Positions 27,524 to 36,120 of a stretch of 64,000 bases of DNA are shown piece by piece. The number at the start of each line of letters is the position of its first letter. The stretch's first letter is position 1. The notes beneath the pieces were generated by a model, which was not told the DNA's origin, made no database searches, and worked only from the letters and a program-made list of their open reading frames with translations. This DNA is from Rhizobium sp. CF080 (lineage in GTDB: Bacteria; Pseudomonadota; Alphaproteobacteria; Rhizobiales; Rhizobiaceae): the NCBI RefSeq assembly GCF_000282095.2, contig NZ_AKKC02000008.1, forward strand, positions 62,001 through 126,000. Direction: 5' to 3'. A program made the translations under genes and the position numbers.

Positions 27524-29707
27524 TCAGTCGTCCTCGTTGTAGTCGAGAGTGGAAACGATCGGGATCGGCCGCGATGGTGTCGTTTCCTCGGACTGGGCGG
27601 GGTCTGCGGCTGGGGTGGATTTCAGGTGGTTGATGGGCAACGCCCGCCTCGGGGGACCGCGGAGAGGATCGGCGGGCGGCGACATCTCCGAGACAAGTTC
27701 TGGCAGAGGACCCGCAAGTCGCGTGCCGGCTTTCCACCCGCGCATGACTTCGCGCTCCATGCGTTCATGCTCCTCTGCATCGGGAATGGCGGGGCTCAAG
27801 TGGGCGCGGACGGTCGCGGACTCTCCCGCGCGCCGAAGCCTGTTGACGGCCTCGTACATTGCCGCCATGCCGTCCTCGGCCTCAGTGGCGTTGTGTGCCA
27901 GTTCCTCCTTGCGGGCCGCGATCCATTCCGCAAGCGTAATGTCGTCATTGATGCCGACGGTGTTCTCCACGGTGAACCAGCCCTCTTCGCCTTTTACGGC
28001 GATCCAGCGGACATTCTCAGGATCGCTCTTGATCTCGAACTCCTTCTTGCCGTGGTGCATCCGCTGGACGTTGAGTTCGTCGCTCCCGTAGGTGATGCCC
28101 TTGTAGGTGATGCCGTCGTCGGAGATGGGCCGCTTCGAAGGCACGCCGAAGATGTGGAGCATCTCCTCGTCCGACGGCACTGGCCGCACGCGATACTCCT
28201 GCGTGGCCCGGACCCACGCATTGTGCGGGGAGTTTCCGCCGAGCGACGCGTGGGGCTTGTTGTGGTAGATGTCGCAGATCGCGTAGGTGAACATCCGGAC
28301 GAACTCGTCCGTGGTCAGGGAGGCGAACTCCTCCGGATCGTAGTCACCCTTCTCGGCAACCGAGCCAAAGGTGCGCCCGTCGAAGAACTGTGCGATCATC
28401 GGGCCGACGGAATGGAAAAGGCTCTCGATGAACGGGCGGCGTGCGGGGTCCCCGGCAGGTGGGCATGTCGGGCTGACGAGTGCGCCTTTGAAGACGGCAC
28501 GGGTGCGCTCGGCGATGAACGCCGATCCGTTGTCCGAATAGACCTCCTTCGGTCTCAGCATGCCGATCCACGGCGTCTTTGCCCCCACCGACTGCGACAG
28601 CAATCGCTTGTCCGTCATGATCATTCGAAGCGCGGCGATGGCGGCGTTCGCCGTCGGATTGAATGTCGCCCTGAGCGCGAGAACATATCTAGTCGCCACG
28701 TCGATCGCAGCCACGAACCAGATGCGCACCTTAGGGATTCTCGCGCGCACCCACTCGGGAAGCCCCTCGTACAGGCCCGTTTCGACCAGTATCGTCATGA
28801 GGTCCATATTGACCTCGTCGATCTCCACACGCTGCCCGGGGGCGAGGATGTCGTAAGTCCGCAGGTTCCGGGCGTACTTGTCGATAGCCCATTTCTCGCC
28901 GTGGCGGCTCGCGTCCTTCTCGAACTCGTCGAACCGGTTGATCATGGATTCGAACTTGGTTCTCGAGACCAGGTGCAGTTTCTTCGTCCGCTTCTCGTTG
29001 ACCTCGAAAAGCTCGGCCCGATACAGCAGGTAGCAATGGGCCTTGGTGGGCTTTTTCCGCGACAGGTACCGACGCGCGCCCCGGTATGCGACCGCCATGC
29101 TCTCGGGGCAGCTCATGAACAGACGCTTGCCGGGGCCGTGATGACGATGCGCCAGCGCGAGCGTCTTGCGTCCACATCCCATGTAATCGGCATAGTCGCG
29201 GTTGAACTGGCGCACCGACGGCGCGCCGAACGACATGGCCCCGCGATCACCCCGCTTGCGACGCTCGCCCTGCGTGCCTCTGTTGATATCCTCGGCCCAT
29301 GTGTCGAGAAGAGGCTGGAGCTTCTTTTCCGAGCGCGGAAGCGCTTTCCCAACCTTCATACACTCGTCCTCGTAACGAAGGATGAGCTTCTCGCGAAAGC
29401 TCGGGAGGACGCGCTTTTCGGGATCAAGGCCTTCGAAAGTCTCGTCGCCCCAGATGAGGCGGAGCTTCTGTTCGGGAACGCTGTTGTACCCGTAGCGGAT
29501 AGCCGCCCGCTTCTCCGTCAGCTTGCGGTGGATTTCCGCATGGCCCATGAAGACCTCGCGCCCGTCGTCTTCGTGGCGCATCACGTAGCCGTCGCCGTCG
29601 GCTCGCAGGGGAACGTAGTCTTGGCCGCCGCTCGTGAAGCGGTCGGTATCGTCCATCTCGACGATCGAGTAGTGGAATACGCGTGCGGGCAGGGCGTAGT
29701 TCGGCAT
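27524..29707 (-). CDS. tnsB: TnsB/TniA-family DDE transposase
   Basis: This is a Mu/Tn7-type transposase of 727 residues. The rve catalytic core has Asp297 (VEIDEVNMDL), Asp392 (VYSDNGSAF) and Glu428 (RRPFIESLF), a normal DDE spacing. The N-terminal third has HTH-like DNA-binding segments (SVRQFNRDYADYMG) that would bind the TGTCCC boxes. The C-terminus is Pro/acid-rich and probably contacts TnsC. All catalytic residues are present. Confidence 0.93.
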   Translation of the reverse strand: MPNYALPARVFHYSIVEMDDTDRFTSGGQDYVPLRADGDGYVMRHEDDGREVFMGHAEIHRKLTEKRAAIRYGYNSVPEQKLRLIWGDETFEGLDPEKRVLPSFREKLILRYEDECMKVGKALPRSEKKLQPLLDTWAEDINRGTQGERRKRGDRGAMSFGAPSVRQFNRDYADYMGCGRKTLALAHRHHGPGKRLFMSCPESMAVAYRGARRYLSRKKPTKAHCYLLYRAELFEVNEKRTKKLHLVSRTKFESMINRFDEFEKDASRHGEKWAIDKYARNLRTYDILAPGQRVEIDEVNMDLMTILVETGLYEGLPEWVRARIPKVRIWFVAAIDVATRYVLALRATFNPTANAAIAALRMIMTDKRLLSQSVGAKTPWIGMLRPKEVYSDNGSAFIAERTRAVFKGALVSPTCPPAGDPARRPFIESLFHSVGPMIAQFFDGRTFGSVAEKGDYDPEEFASLTTDEFVRMFTYAICDIYHNKPHASLGGNSPHNAWVRATQEYRVRPVPSDEEMLHIFGVPSKRPISDDGITYKGITYGSDELNVQRMHHGKKEFEIKSDPENVRWIAVKGEEGWFTVENTVGINDDITLAEWIAARKEELAHNATEAEDGMAAMYEAVNRLRRAGESATVRAHLSPAIPDAEEHERMEREVMRGWKAGTRLAGPLPELVSEMSPPADPLRGPPRRALPINHLKSTPAADPAQSEETTPSRPIPIVSTLDYNEDD

Positions 29708-29756
29708 CGAGGCTCTTGGCTCCGTTGGAAACGATAAGGGGCGCGGGAGTGGACAG

Positions 29757-30615
29757 TCAGGACGGCACGGTCAGCCAGGTCAGGTCCGAAATGCGCCCCG
29801 GGGAGAGCGGGACCAGATGGCCGTGATCGATGAGCTGCCACACGGCATCGCGCCGCGCTCCGATGTGGGGACAGCCTCGAAGCAACTCTCCGAACCTGAA
29901 GCGGCCGACGAGACGCTTGGCGATCCAGAGGGTGGTTTCATACTCGGCCTCGTCGAAATGCTCCCGGGCGCGCAGGATGTCGTGGGCGTTATAGAAGGCC
30001 TCGTAGGTCGCATCCTCCTCCGTCATGAGGCGCATGTCGTCCGCGACGTGGGAGAAGTCATGACTTGCGATCCGGTCGAACATGTCGAGGATTTGCGCCT
30101 GCTTGCGGGCGTGTTTCACCGCGATGGCGACACGGTAGCCGTCGTCGAACACCACGTAGAAATCGAAGGTGTGGTCGTGGAGCACGCCATCGTCGTCAGC
30201 GAACGGCAAGACGGGGAACTGGGAATGGAGTTCCCGCACGTCGGCACGCGCCTGGATGATCGTCGACACACGATGTTCAAGCTCGCTTTCGTGGAAAACC
30301 ACGGTGCCGTTGAAGATCGTGAAGCCGCGCGCGGTCTTGGCCTGACGAAGCGCCGGACGACGCGTGGCGTGTCCTTCGGTCGGCTCGTTCCAGAAAAGCG
30401 GGATGTCGCGGCTCTGACTGGTGTCAGCGCCGCCGCGATATTTTACAGCCCCCTGCCTCGGTACGGCCGTGCTTTACCTTCAGCTGGAGAACGGGAGTCT
30501 CGTACTGGCGCGAGGTCGCGGCCGTCGACACAGGCGCGCGGCGGCCGTCGACAATGAAGCCGAATCCGGCCTTCTTGAGGGCGATGTTACGGGCGACCGT
30601 ATGGGCGATGTTCAT
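29757..30615 (-). pseudogene. tnsA: TnsA-like endonuclease, interrupted by a frameshift
   Basis: TnsA cuts the 5' ends of Tn7-like elements. The gene starts at the ATG at 30615, which has a perfect AAGGAG site. The first frame stops at 30424, but the next frame is coding-like from about 30450 down to 29757. The shift sits in a run of five G (C on the plus strand, 30449-30453); one G fewer restores a single ~286-residue frame. The nuclease core is intact: Glu in FHESELEHR, Asp in HTFDFYVVFDD and Lys in VAIAVKHAR. A GTG at 30302 could give only a truncated protein. It may be a real mutation, programmed shift or sequencing error. Confidence 0.72.
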
Positions 30616-30940
30616 GCTCGGCTCCTTCCACCTTGTCATCATGCGACATGCAAGATCGGCTGGAGGAGATGCCTTTTCAGAAGAGGGCTAGCCTCGTTCG
30701 GAGAAGTCAAAACCTCCTATTCGTAGTATGAGCATTCTGCTTCTCCGTTTCTGTGCCGCCTGGGTCCGAGGCGGTGTGGCCGTATCGCCAGTGCACTGTT
30801 CTGGTGCACATCGGCGCGGACCGGCTGTCTACGCGTCGAAAATTAACAAGCCCTTAAAGCGGACCCTTCGCACGCGTGCTTTATTAACTTCTTCGGTGCC
30901 GATCCCTGCAAGGGCTGAGATCGGCACCTCCCGCTAGCCG
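30616..30940 (-). promoter_or_regulatory. Leader region of the tns operon with a motif shared with the upstream operon
   Basis: No gene is seen in this 325-bp gap. On the minus strand CTCATACTACGAATAGG lies about 100 bp before tnsA. The same words, without TAC (CTCATACGAATAGG), lie at about 33579-33592 before the second TnsA-like gene. It may be a common promoter or operator. Confidence 0.4.
30895..30928 (-). terminator. Strong hairpin after the FtsH-like gene
   Basis: GGTGCCGATC (30895-30904) and GATCGGCACC (30919-30928) form a perfect 10-bp stem, with a further CCCT/AGGG pairing inside. It lies 12 bp beyond the stop. There is no T-run on the minus strand, so it may be an attenuator or mRNA-stabilising stem rather than a simple terminator. 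Confidence 0.5.
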
Positions 30941-32857
30941 TCATGGGGCGACGGATGCGGTATCTTCGGATGCGTCGGATAGCATTTCCCTGACTTCATC
31001 GCCCGTAGCTCGTCCTCTGGTCACAAGGATTTCCACGAGGCCATCGAGGTCGGTACGCCTTCCATCGAGCATCCCGACCGCACGGTCGAACTGCGCTTTC
31101 AAGCGCACCTCAACTAGGCGGCGGAGTTCAGGATCACGCTCACGGAGGTATTCAAGTGGACGGCTTCCATTGCCGAACTCGACGGAAAGAGCTTCTCCAA
31201 GCCCGAGGCAGCGCTCCATGCGCGTGGCGACATCGCTTGCGACACCGAGATCGGACAAGGGATCGCCACCGGCACCGTCTGAACGGTCGCCGAAGACGAG
31301 TTCCTCCGCCGCGATCCCGCCGAGCATCATGGCGATCCTGTTGTCGTAATATGCAGGCGTGTTGACTGTCTCGGTCGCATGCTGGAATACCGCTGCGCCC
31401 ACGACACGGCTGACCGAGTTCGCGGGAACGTCCCGTTCGACGTATACGTGAAGGAGACTATCCGGGAACAGCAAGGTCCCGACAACGGCGTGTCCTGCTT
31501 CGTGGACGGCTACGCGCCGCAGTTCGTCATCGCTCAGAAACCGGCGTGCCGGCAGGGCCTCCATGACAAGCGCCTCGCTGACGGGAACACATCGGCGCCT
31601 TGCCAGCCTGCGCACGTCGCGGGCCAGCTTCTCGATGTCCGCGCCGCTCCAGCCACGCGTAGCCCTGGCGAAGCGGGCCAGGGCTCCATCGACGACATGT
31701 CCCGAGAGATGCTGGCGCAGGATACCCACCCGCGAAACCGAGTCCGGCAGGGGGATGTCAATCCGGATTTCGAGCCTACCCGGTCTCATGAGGGCCGGAT
31801 CGATCCCGGAGGCGTCGTTCGTGGCCCCGATCACGACGACTCCCTCGCGCCCTTCGGACGGATCGAGGCATTCGAGAAGGGCGTTGACCGCCTGGCGCTT
31901 GTAGTCTTGGTTGTCGCTGTTCACCGCCACTTCACGGCTGCCGAACGAATCGAACTCGTCGAGGAACAGGATCGACGGTGCCTTGGTCTGTGCCTGCTTG
32001 AAGCTGGCACGCATCGCCTTTAGGTAGTCCCCGAGATGACCGGCGGCCTGCCAGCGCCCCGCCGAGGCCACGACGAGTTCAACACCGCAGGAGGCTGCCA
32101 ACGCCTTGGCGTAGGTGGTCTTCCCGCATCCCGGCGGCCCGCAGAGGAGCGCACCTCTGTCCACGTCCTCCCACGCGATCTCTCCGCGCTTCCAGCTTGC
32201 GATGTCCTCGGCCAGCCGCAGGCCCCAGTCCCTGGCCTCGCCGTAGCCGTGGGTTTCCTCAAGACGCAGGGCGGACGGCTTGTCCACTGGCGCAGGCGGC
32301 TCGACGCGCTTCTCCGCCATGCGCCGCAACTGTCGGACCGAATTGAGAAGCGGCCGTGTCGGCCTGATCACGGCCGCGATGATGTCGAAGGACTGGGTCG
32401 AGAGAAACTCGGCGAACTCGTGCGTCATGCCTGGCACCTTCGCCGTCCTTGAGGCTGCCATAAGATGCTGCAGGGTCGGCCTGACGACATTCCTGACCAG
32501 GTCGGCGCCTGCCAGGAACTCGGGCGGGAGCCTGTCGGCCTTTTCGGTGACGACGACCACCTGACGACCATGCCTCAGGCGGTCGCACAGGGTGCGCGGT
32601 TCGATCGTCTGGTCGGAGAGGGTCATGACGACGGCGGTCTCGTTGCAATCCTCGTCGATAGGGACGGGATCACGGATGAGGCTTGATACCGCGCGGCTGT
32701 AGTAGTCCGCTGTGCCTTCGGGGACGAGCAGCACCGCCACGTAGCAGATGTCGGGACGACGAAGGAAAGGCCGCAGGGCGTTGCGGACACCGCAGCGAGC
32801 GACCGCGACGGCAAGGCTGGGCGGGGAGTTTCGCGGACTGGCTGACCTGTAGGACAT
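30941..32857 (-). CDS. Soluble FtsH-like AAA+ ATPase with M41 metalloprotease domain
   Basis: The 638-residue product has an unrecognised N-terminal domain (about 1-195), an AAA+ module (Walker A GPPGCGKT at 240-247, Walker B ILFLDEFDS at 296-304, RPGR Arg region near 358) and an M41 peptidase domain with the zinc motif HEAGH (452-456). The third ligand is probably an Asp near 536-542 (PLSDLGVASD). Normal FtsH has two N-terminal membrane helices; none is seen here. It lies between two TnsA-like genes, in the same direction as the tns operon, so a role in remodelling or removing transposition proteins is a reasonable inference. Confidence 0.85.
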   Translation of the reverse strand: MSYRSASPRNSPPSLAVAVARCGVRNALRPFLRRPDICYVAVLLVPEGTADYYSRAVSSLIRDPVPIDEDCNETAVVMTLSDQTIEPRTLCDRLRHGRQVVVVTEKADRLPPEFLAGADLVRNVVRPTLQHLMAASRTAKVPGMTHEFAEFLSTQSFDIIAAVIRPTRPLLNSVRQLRRMAEKRVEPPAPVDKPSALRLEETHGYGEARDWGLRLAEDIASWKRGEIAWEDVDRGALLCGPPGCGKTTYAKALAASCGVELVVASAGRWQAAGHLGDYLKAMRASFKQAQTKAPSILFLDEFDSFGSREVAVNSDNQDYKRQAVNALLECLDPSEGREGVVVIGATNDASGIDPALMRPGRLEIRIDIPLPDSVSRVGILRQHLSGHVVDGALARFARATRGWSGADIEKLARDVRRLARRRCVPVSEALVMEALPARRFLSDDELRRVAVHEAGHAVVGTLLFPDSLLHVYVERDVPANSVSRVVGAAVFQHATETVNTPAYYDNRIAMMLGGIAAEELVFGDRSDGAGGDPLSDLGVASDVATRMERCLGLGEALSVEFGNGSRPLEYLRERDPELRRLVEVRLKAQFDRAVGMLDGRRTDLDGLVEILVTRGRATGDEVREMLSDASEDTASVAP

Positions 32858-32902
32858 GAAAACGCTCTCTTATGGCTTGGGAACAAGGAAACGCGGGGTC
32901 GG

Positions 32903-33520
32903 TTACCGCGATATCCTGCGCACAGCCGTCTCGGGACCGAGCGGCGCATCGTCGAGATCGACCTCGACGTAGCCATGGAGGATGAGGGCCGCGATCCCTG
33001 GGACGGGCTTCGTTTCCTGGAAGGCCTTGAGGCACTCCGCGAGCGGCAGCGAGCCGTGTTCGTCGAGAGCGGCCAGCAACCTCAGCCGATCGCCGAGAGG
33101 AATGACGTGGCCCGCATAGCGCAGGAGGTCCCTTGCGTTCAGCAGCCTGAAGCCATCGTAAAGCTCGCCGCGCGACAGCAGCCGATATCCCGCGTCAAGG
33201 CGAGCGGCTCCGGCCTCCATAAGGGCGGCATCGACCGACCTTGCCCTGTCGGGAGCGTCGATGAACATGGTTCCTCCGTCCTCCTCGAACACCTGGAAGT
33301 CGGGAAGATGGACGGCTCCGCCGAGGTCGAATGTCTGCGGCATGCACCGCCACGCCGTCACCGACGGATTGACATCGAGAATACAGCCGACATCACGGGC
33401 CGACTGGGAACGGAACAGCTTCACGCCGTCACACTTGACCGTTCCGGTTGGCGGATAGGTTCTGATTGATACGGAGTTTCTGGCGGCGCGCGGCGTGGCG
33501 GCCTGCTTGGCAATTCCCAT
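32903..33520 (-). CDS. Second TnsA-like protein, probably catalytically inactive
   Basis: The 205-residue product lines up with the TnsA of the same element: a GVKLFRSQSARDVG segment at the place of FHESELEHR, then VHLPDFQVFEEDG (Asp kept) and FIDAPDR where TnsA has VAIAVKHAR (Lys lost). Its C-terminus (LILHGYVEVDLDDAPLGP) resembles the TnsA C-terminal domain (LIDHGHLVPL). The catalytic Glu and Lys appear absent, so it may be a structural or regulatory partner. The ATG at 33520 has GAGG 5 nt upstream; an upstream TTG at 33535 is less likely. Confidence 0.6.
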   Translation of the reverse strand: MGIAKQAATPRAARNSVSIRTYPPTGTVKCDGVKLFRSQSARDVGCILDVNPSVTAWRCMPQTFDLGGAVHLPDFQVFEEDGGTMFIDAPDRARSVDAALMEAGAARLDAGYRLLSRGELYDGFRLLNARDLLRYAGHVIPLGDRLRLLAALDEHGSLPLAECLKAFQETKPVPGIAALILHGYVEVDLDDAPLGPETAVRRISR

Positions 33521-33744
33521 GACATCCTCGGACAAAAGGGGTGGTCGTTGCCGCGATCATCGCGGCAACGAGGGGCAACCTATTCGTATGAGGTGGGTCG
33601 GGTTGTTTTGCATGTTGAGAACAAATAGCGAACAATTTTCGAGAGTCAACCGGGCACTGTGAATTTTTCCTACGGCAACCTATCCGGGATTATCGTTTTC
33701 TCTAGCAGTGTGTCACCGTTTTCCAGCTTGGTAGGCACCGCTAG
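33521..33744 (-). promoter_or_regulatory. Putative promoter region of the TnsA-like/FtsH-like operon
   Basis: This 224-bp AT-rich gap holds no gene. It carries the CTCATACGAATAGG motif on the minus strand (within 33579-33592), which also occurs upstream of tnsA, and a GCCGCGATCATCGCGGC palindrome near 33550-33566. Confidence 0.4.
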
Positions 33745-34209
33745 TCAGCGAATTCGTGACAGTCGATGATTTTCCGCAACCATTGTGTCCGCCTGCCTGA
33801 TCTGTCTTTTCGTCAAGCTGCGCTGCCCCACCCAGCTCGGAGCCAGGAAGCGTAAAGCAACCTCTTCTGGCCCATTAAAGACGATTTCGCCTTTCAGGTT
33901 GTCTAGGTCGAATTCTAAAAACAGGAGATGTTGAGCTCGGGTATCAACCATTCGGAAGGCAGGGCCTCGATTGGTGCCCGTGGCTTTCACCTGGACGGTT
34001 CGTCCATCCGGAGCATGGCCATCGATCCCTGTTCCGTTTCGTGGTGAGAGTTGTAGTCCGAACAGTTCAGCCGCCACGGCCTCGCCGATGTCGCCGATCA
34101 GATTTCCATCTAATGTGAAATCCAGCGATGCGGAAAGATAGTGGTGTCTGAGGCGGTTGCGGGCCAGCACCAGGTCTGTGATGACGGGCGGCAGGTCAAA
34201 TACTCTCAT
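33745..34209 (-). CDS. PD-(D/E)XK-like nuclease-fold protein (DUF6998-like)
   Basis: The 154-residue product has a restriction-endonuclease-like core: GDIGEAVAAELFGL followed by GIDGHAPDGRTVQVKATG, which fits E...D-x(n)-(E/Q)xK. The family name is a tentative recall. Its start codon and first codons lie inside a 228-bp repeat whose other copy directly follows the kinase gene at 38915. It therefore probably once formed the last gene of the vWA-PP2C-kinase operon. Confidence 0.6.
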   Translation of the reverse strand: MRVFDLPPVITDLVLARNRLRHHYLSASLDFTLDGNLIGDIGEAVAAELFGLQLSPRNGTGIDGHAPDGRTVQVKATGTNRGPAFRMVDTRAQHLLFLEFDLDNLKGEIVFNGPEEVALRFLAPSWVGQRSLTKRQIRQADTMVAENHRLSRIR

Positions 34210-34405
34210 GCTTTCTATCCCGTTCGACCGCTGTCCAACTCTGCCTGTTTCATGCGTCGATATGCGGTCCCAAGCTCGGGAGGTGGATTTTCTCGCAGTC
34301 GGGTAGCCTCATCGATAAGGCGTTGCAGGTCGGAAGGAGCCTTAATCAAGTCGCGTTCAAGCTCCGCGCGCTGTTTCGCGATGCCATTTTTGACCTCGCG
34401 AATCG
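34178..34405. repeat. Direct repeat, copy 1 (partner 38878-39105)
   Basis: About 228 bp are ~95% identical (about 11 differences) to 38878-39105, at an exact offset of 4700 bp. The repeat contains the end of the kinase gene and the start of the nuclease gene. The two copies flank the nested cassette with DUF3800, tRNA-Ser-like and RloC-like genes. Confidence 0.92.
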
Positions 34406-34409
34406 TCAT
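34215..34409 (-). pseudogene. Kinase C-terminal fragment (64 aa) from the repeat
   Basis: Residues from REVKNGIAKQ to the end repeat the last ~60 residues of the 639-residue kinase encoded at 38915-40834, with only a few changes. The ATG overlaps the DUF3800 stop (ATGA), and the frame has stayed open. It may still be translated, but it looks like a by-product of the cassette insertion. The segment is helical and charged. Confidence 0.7.
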
Positions 34410-35239
34410 CTGAACAGGAGCCCCCCGGGGCGGCCACCAAGAGCATCAGCCACGACGAGTCCTCCGCGATGGCGGCCACTGGCCTCCGTGTATCGATGCT
34501 GAAGGCGCATCACCTCGACACCGAACTTTTCCTTTATGTCTTGGTAGCGCGGCCTGATATGAACGCTTTGAACATATCCCGAGCAGTATGTGTGAAGCGC
34601 CATGGGCATCAATATCGCAGAGCACAAAGTGTCACACACTTGTAGCCCAGCATGGTTTTCACTATGCGAGAAAGCGGGCAATTCGATTATGCGATCGTAC
34701 GCATCTCCTGTTCCCTTGAATTTCTGCGTAAATATTGAATGTGCGACTTGCGTGTTTAGATGCTTCAACCTGCTGTCCAGCACCACAAATCCTGTGTCAT
34801 TGGTCGACGTCAGATAGCTCTGGAAATCGCTGTAAATAGACTGGATCGATGACGTGTAGATCGGAACGCCTTTGATAGGTGCACCGATTCCCTTGATCCA
34901 TACACGTCCGGTAATGCGTATGTCGCAAGATTGCATAAGTTCGAGTATTTCTTGTAGATAGCCCAAGCCGTGTCGGCGCTCGTTGCGATTGCCGCTACAT
35001 ATTGCCTTCCTGAGTTCAGCGCCCTTGACCTCATGCAGAACCCAAGCCATGTGCTTGGTTGTTATTGGAAGCGCCTTCGGAAAGAAGCGTTGCTTCAATG
35101 CAATCACTCGGTCGGTGATCTCATGCAACTTGCTGTAGTCGACAATAATACCGGCGAAGATAAGTGCGGGCTGGATGTCGGAGGTGGCCGAGGGAAGGTG
35201 ACCCGTACAGCCTGCCTCGTCGACGTAACAGATTTTCAT
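34406..35239 (-). CDS. DUF3800 family protein (RNase H-like fold)
   Basis: The 277-residue product starts with the family signature MKICYVDEAGCTG and has ALIFAGIIVD, FVVLDSR and the acidic-core-like HAGLQVCDTLCSAIL. DUF3800 proteins are often found on mobile elements and near defence genes; the activity is not established, although an RNase H-like fold is expected. The last ~15 residues (GGLVVADALGGRPGG) end at the repeat border and may be altered. It is divergent from a candidate small RNA. Confidence 0.75.
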   Translation of the reverse strand: MKICYVDEAGCTGHLPSATSDIQPALIFAGIIVDYSKLHEITDRVIALKQRFFPKALPITTKHMAWVLHEVKGAELRKAICSGNRNERRHGLGYLQEILELMQSCDIRITGRVWIKGIGAPIKGVPIYTSSIQSIYSDFQSYLTSTNDTGFVVLDSRLKHLNTQVAHSIFTQKFKGTGDAYDRIIELPAFSHSENHAGLQVCDTLCSAILMPMALHTYCSGYVQSVHIRPRYQDIKEKFGVEVMRLQHRYTEASGRHRGGLVVADALGGRPGGLLFR

Positions 35240-35275
35240 GGAACCCCTTCCCTGCCGAGGGGTTTAAAGCATGGG

Positions 35276-35390
35276 TTGACGCATGCGCGCAAGATCGATA
35301 CATTCAGCCCGTAGCAAAAAGCTAATCGTCGAACCGTGCAAGCGGGCGGCAGGTCCTATAGCCACCCACAAGGTGGCTATAGTTGTTTTT
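35276..35390 (+). ncRNA. Candidate small RNA (~80 nt) with promoter and perfect terminator
   Basis: A sigma70-like promoter (TTGACG 35276-35281, 17-bp spacer, TACATT 35299-35304) is followed about 80 nt later by an 11-bp perfect stem (CTATAGCCACC 35356-35366, GGTGGCTATAG 35372-35382) and TTGTTTTT. No reading frame with a ribosome site is seen between them. The transcript would begin near 35311. Confidence 0.4.
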
Positions 35391-35403
35391 GGTCCATGCC
35401 ATC

Positions 35404-35571
35404 TTGACGGAGTCGTCGTGGGGCTCTAAGTTTGAATTGCTTGATAAGGAGAAAGCGACCCGCGCAAGCGGTCTCCTGACAAGCGCTGACGTAAGTTGGC
35501 CTCAGCTTTTGCTGGGTGGCGGTAGAGATACCTTTTCGAGAAAAAGCCGCTTAACGCGGCTTTTTCTTTTT
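35404..35571 (+). ncRNA. Second candidate small RNA or leader with terminator
   Basis: TTGACG (35404-35409), a 17-bp spacer and TAAGTT (35427-35432) precede a hairpin AAAAAGCCGC-TTAAC-GCGGCTTTTT (35541-35565) and a T-run. The hairpin is T-rich on both strands and could instead terminate the tRNA transcript coming from the other side. The rest of the 35240-35837 gap shows no gene. Confidence 0.25.
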
Positions 35572-35837
35572 GCGTGCACTGCTAGCTGCCGCGCAGTTCG
35601 GTCGCGTTTTCCATTAATGTCAATGTTTGCACTGGTTTGCGAGGCGCGAGGGTTTGAGCGCATATTGTTCCTGAAATATCGTCGGCCCGCAACACCACGG
35701 TAAAGTGATGAGGCTTCAAGTTATGACACAATGAAACAGCCGATCGGATACGAGGTAAGCCAATTGAACTATCAGGCGGGCAGGTTTCCCTGGTCGCTCC
35801 CGCCTGAATACCACTTCTAGCGCGCATGCGCTTCAGG

Positions 35838-35927
35838 TGGCGGTAGAGGAGGGATTCGAACCCTCGGAAGAAGCGACTCCCCGTCGAAGTATCAGTTCGA
35901 TGCCTTCAACCACTCAGCCACTCTACC
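35838..35927 (-). tRNA. Class II tRNA, Ser-type body with GAT (Ile) anticodon
   Basis: The 90-nt sequence folds as a class II tRNA: 7-bp acceptor GGTAGAG/CTCTACC, discriminator G, encoded CCA, D arm GCTGAGTGGTTGAAGGC, 5-bp anticodon stem TCGAA/TTCGA, an 18-nt variable arm and T arm GAGGG-TTCGAAT-CCCTC. The discriminator and long arm indicate serine. The 7-nt loop is CTGATAC, so the anticodon (35891-35893) is GAT, which reads isoleucine AUC codons. A normal Ser(GCT) loop would be CTGCTAA. It is either a decayed copy or a functional mis-sense/decoy tRNA. Confidence 0.85.
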
Positions 35928-36120
35928 TTGGGTGGTCACTTGCCAGTTTTAGATGGACTGCGCAAGAGTTCCTTTCAAAGAAACGGCGAAGGTGGTTAAG
36001 GCTACGGTGCCAGAAAACAGGAGTGGCGAATAATAACATGTTCGCGACTTAGTTGAGGGATTGAAGGCACACTCTGCGAGTGTAATTTGTCCAAATCACA
36101 AACGTTGGGCAAGCGATTCT

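Noticed and set aside
27476..29737. 753-codon plus-strand frame opposite tnsB
   Set aside because: tnsB has all DDE residues in the other strand; this frame has no known domain.
30728..30937. 69-codon frame in the leader of the tns operon
   Set aside because: It has no ribosome site and runs across the strong hairpin after the FtsH-like gene.
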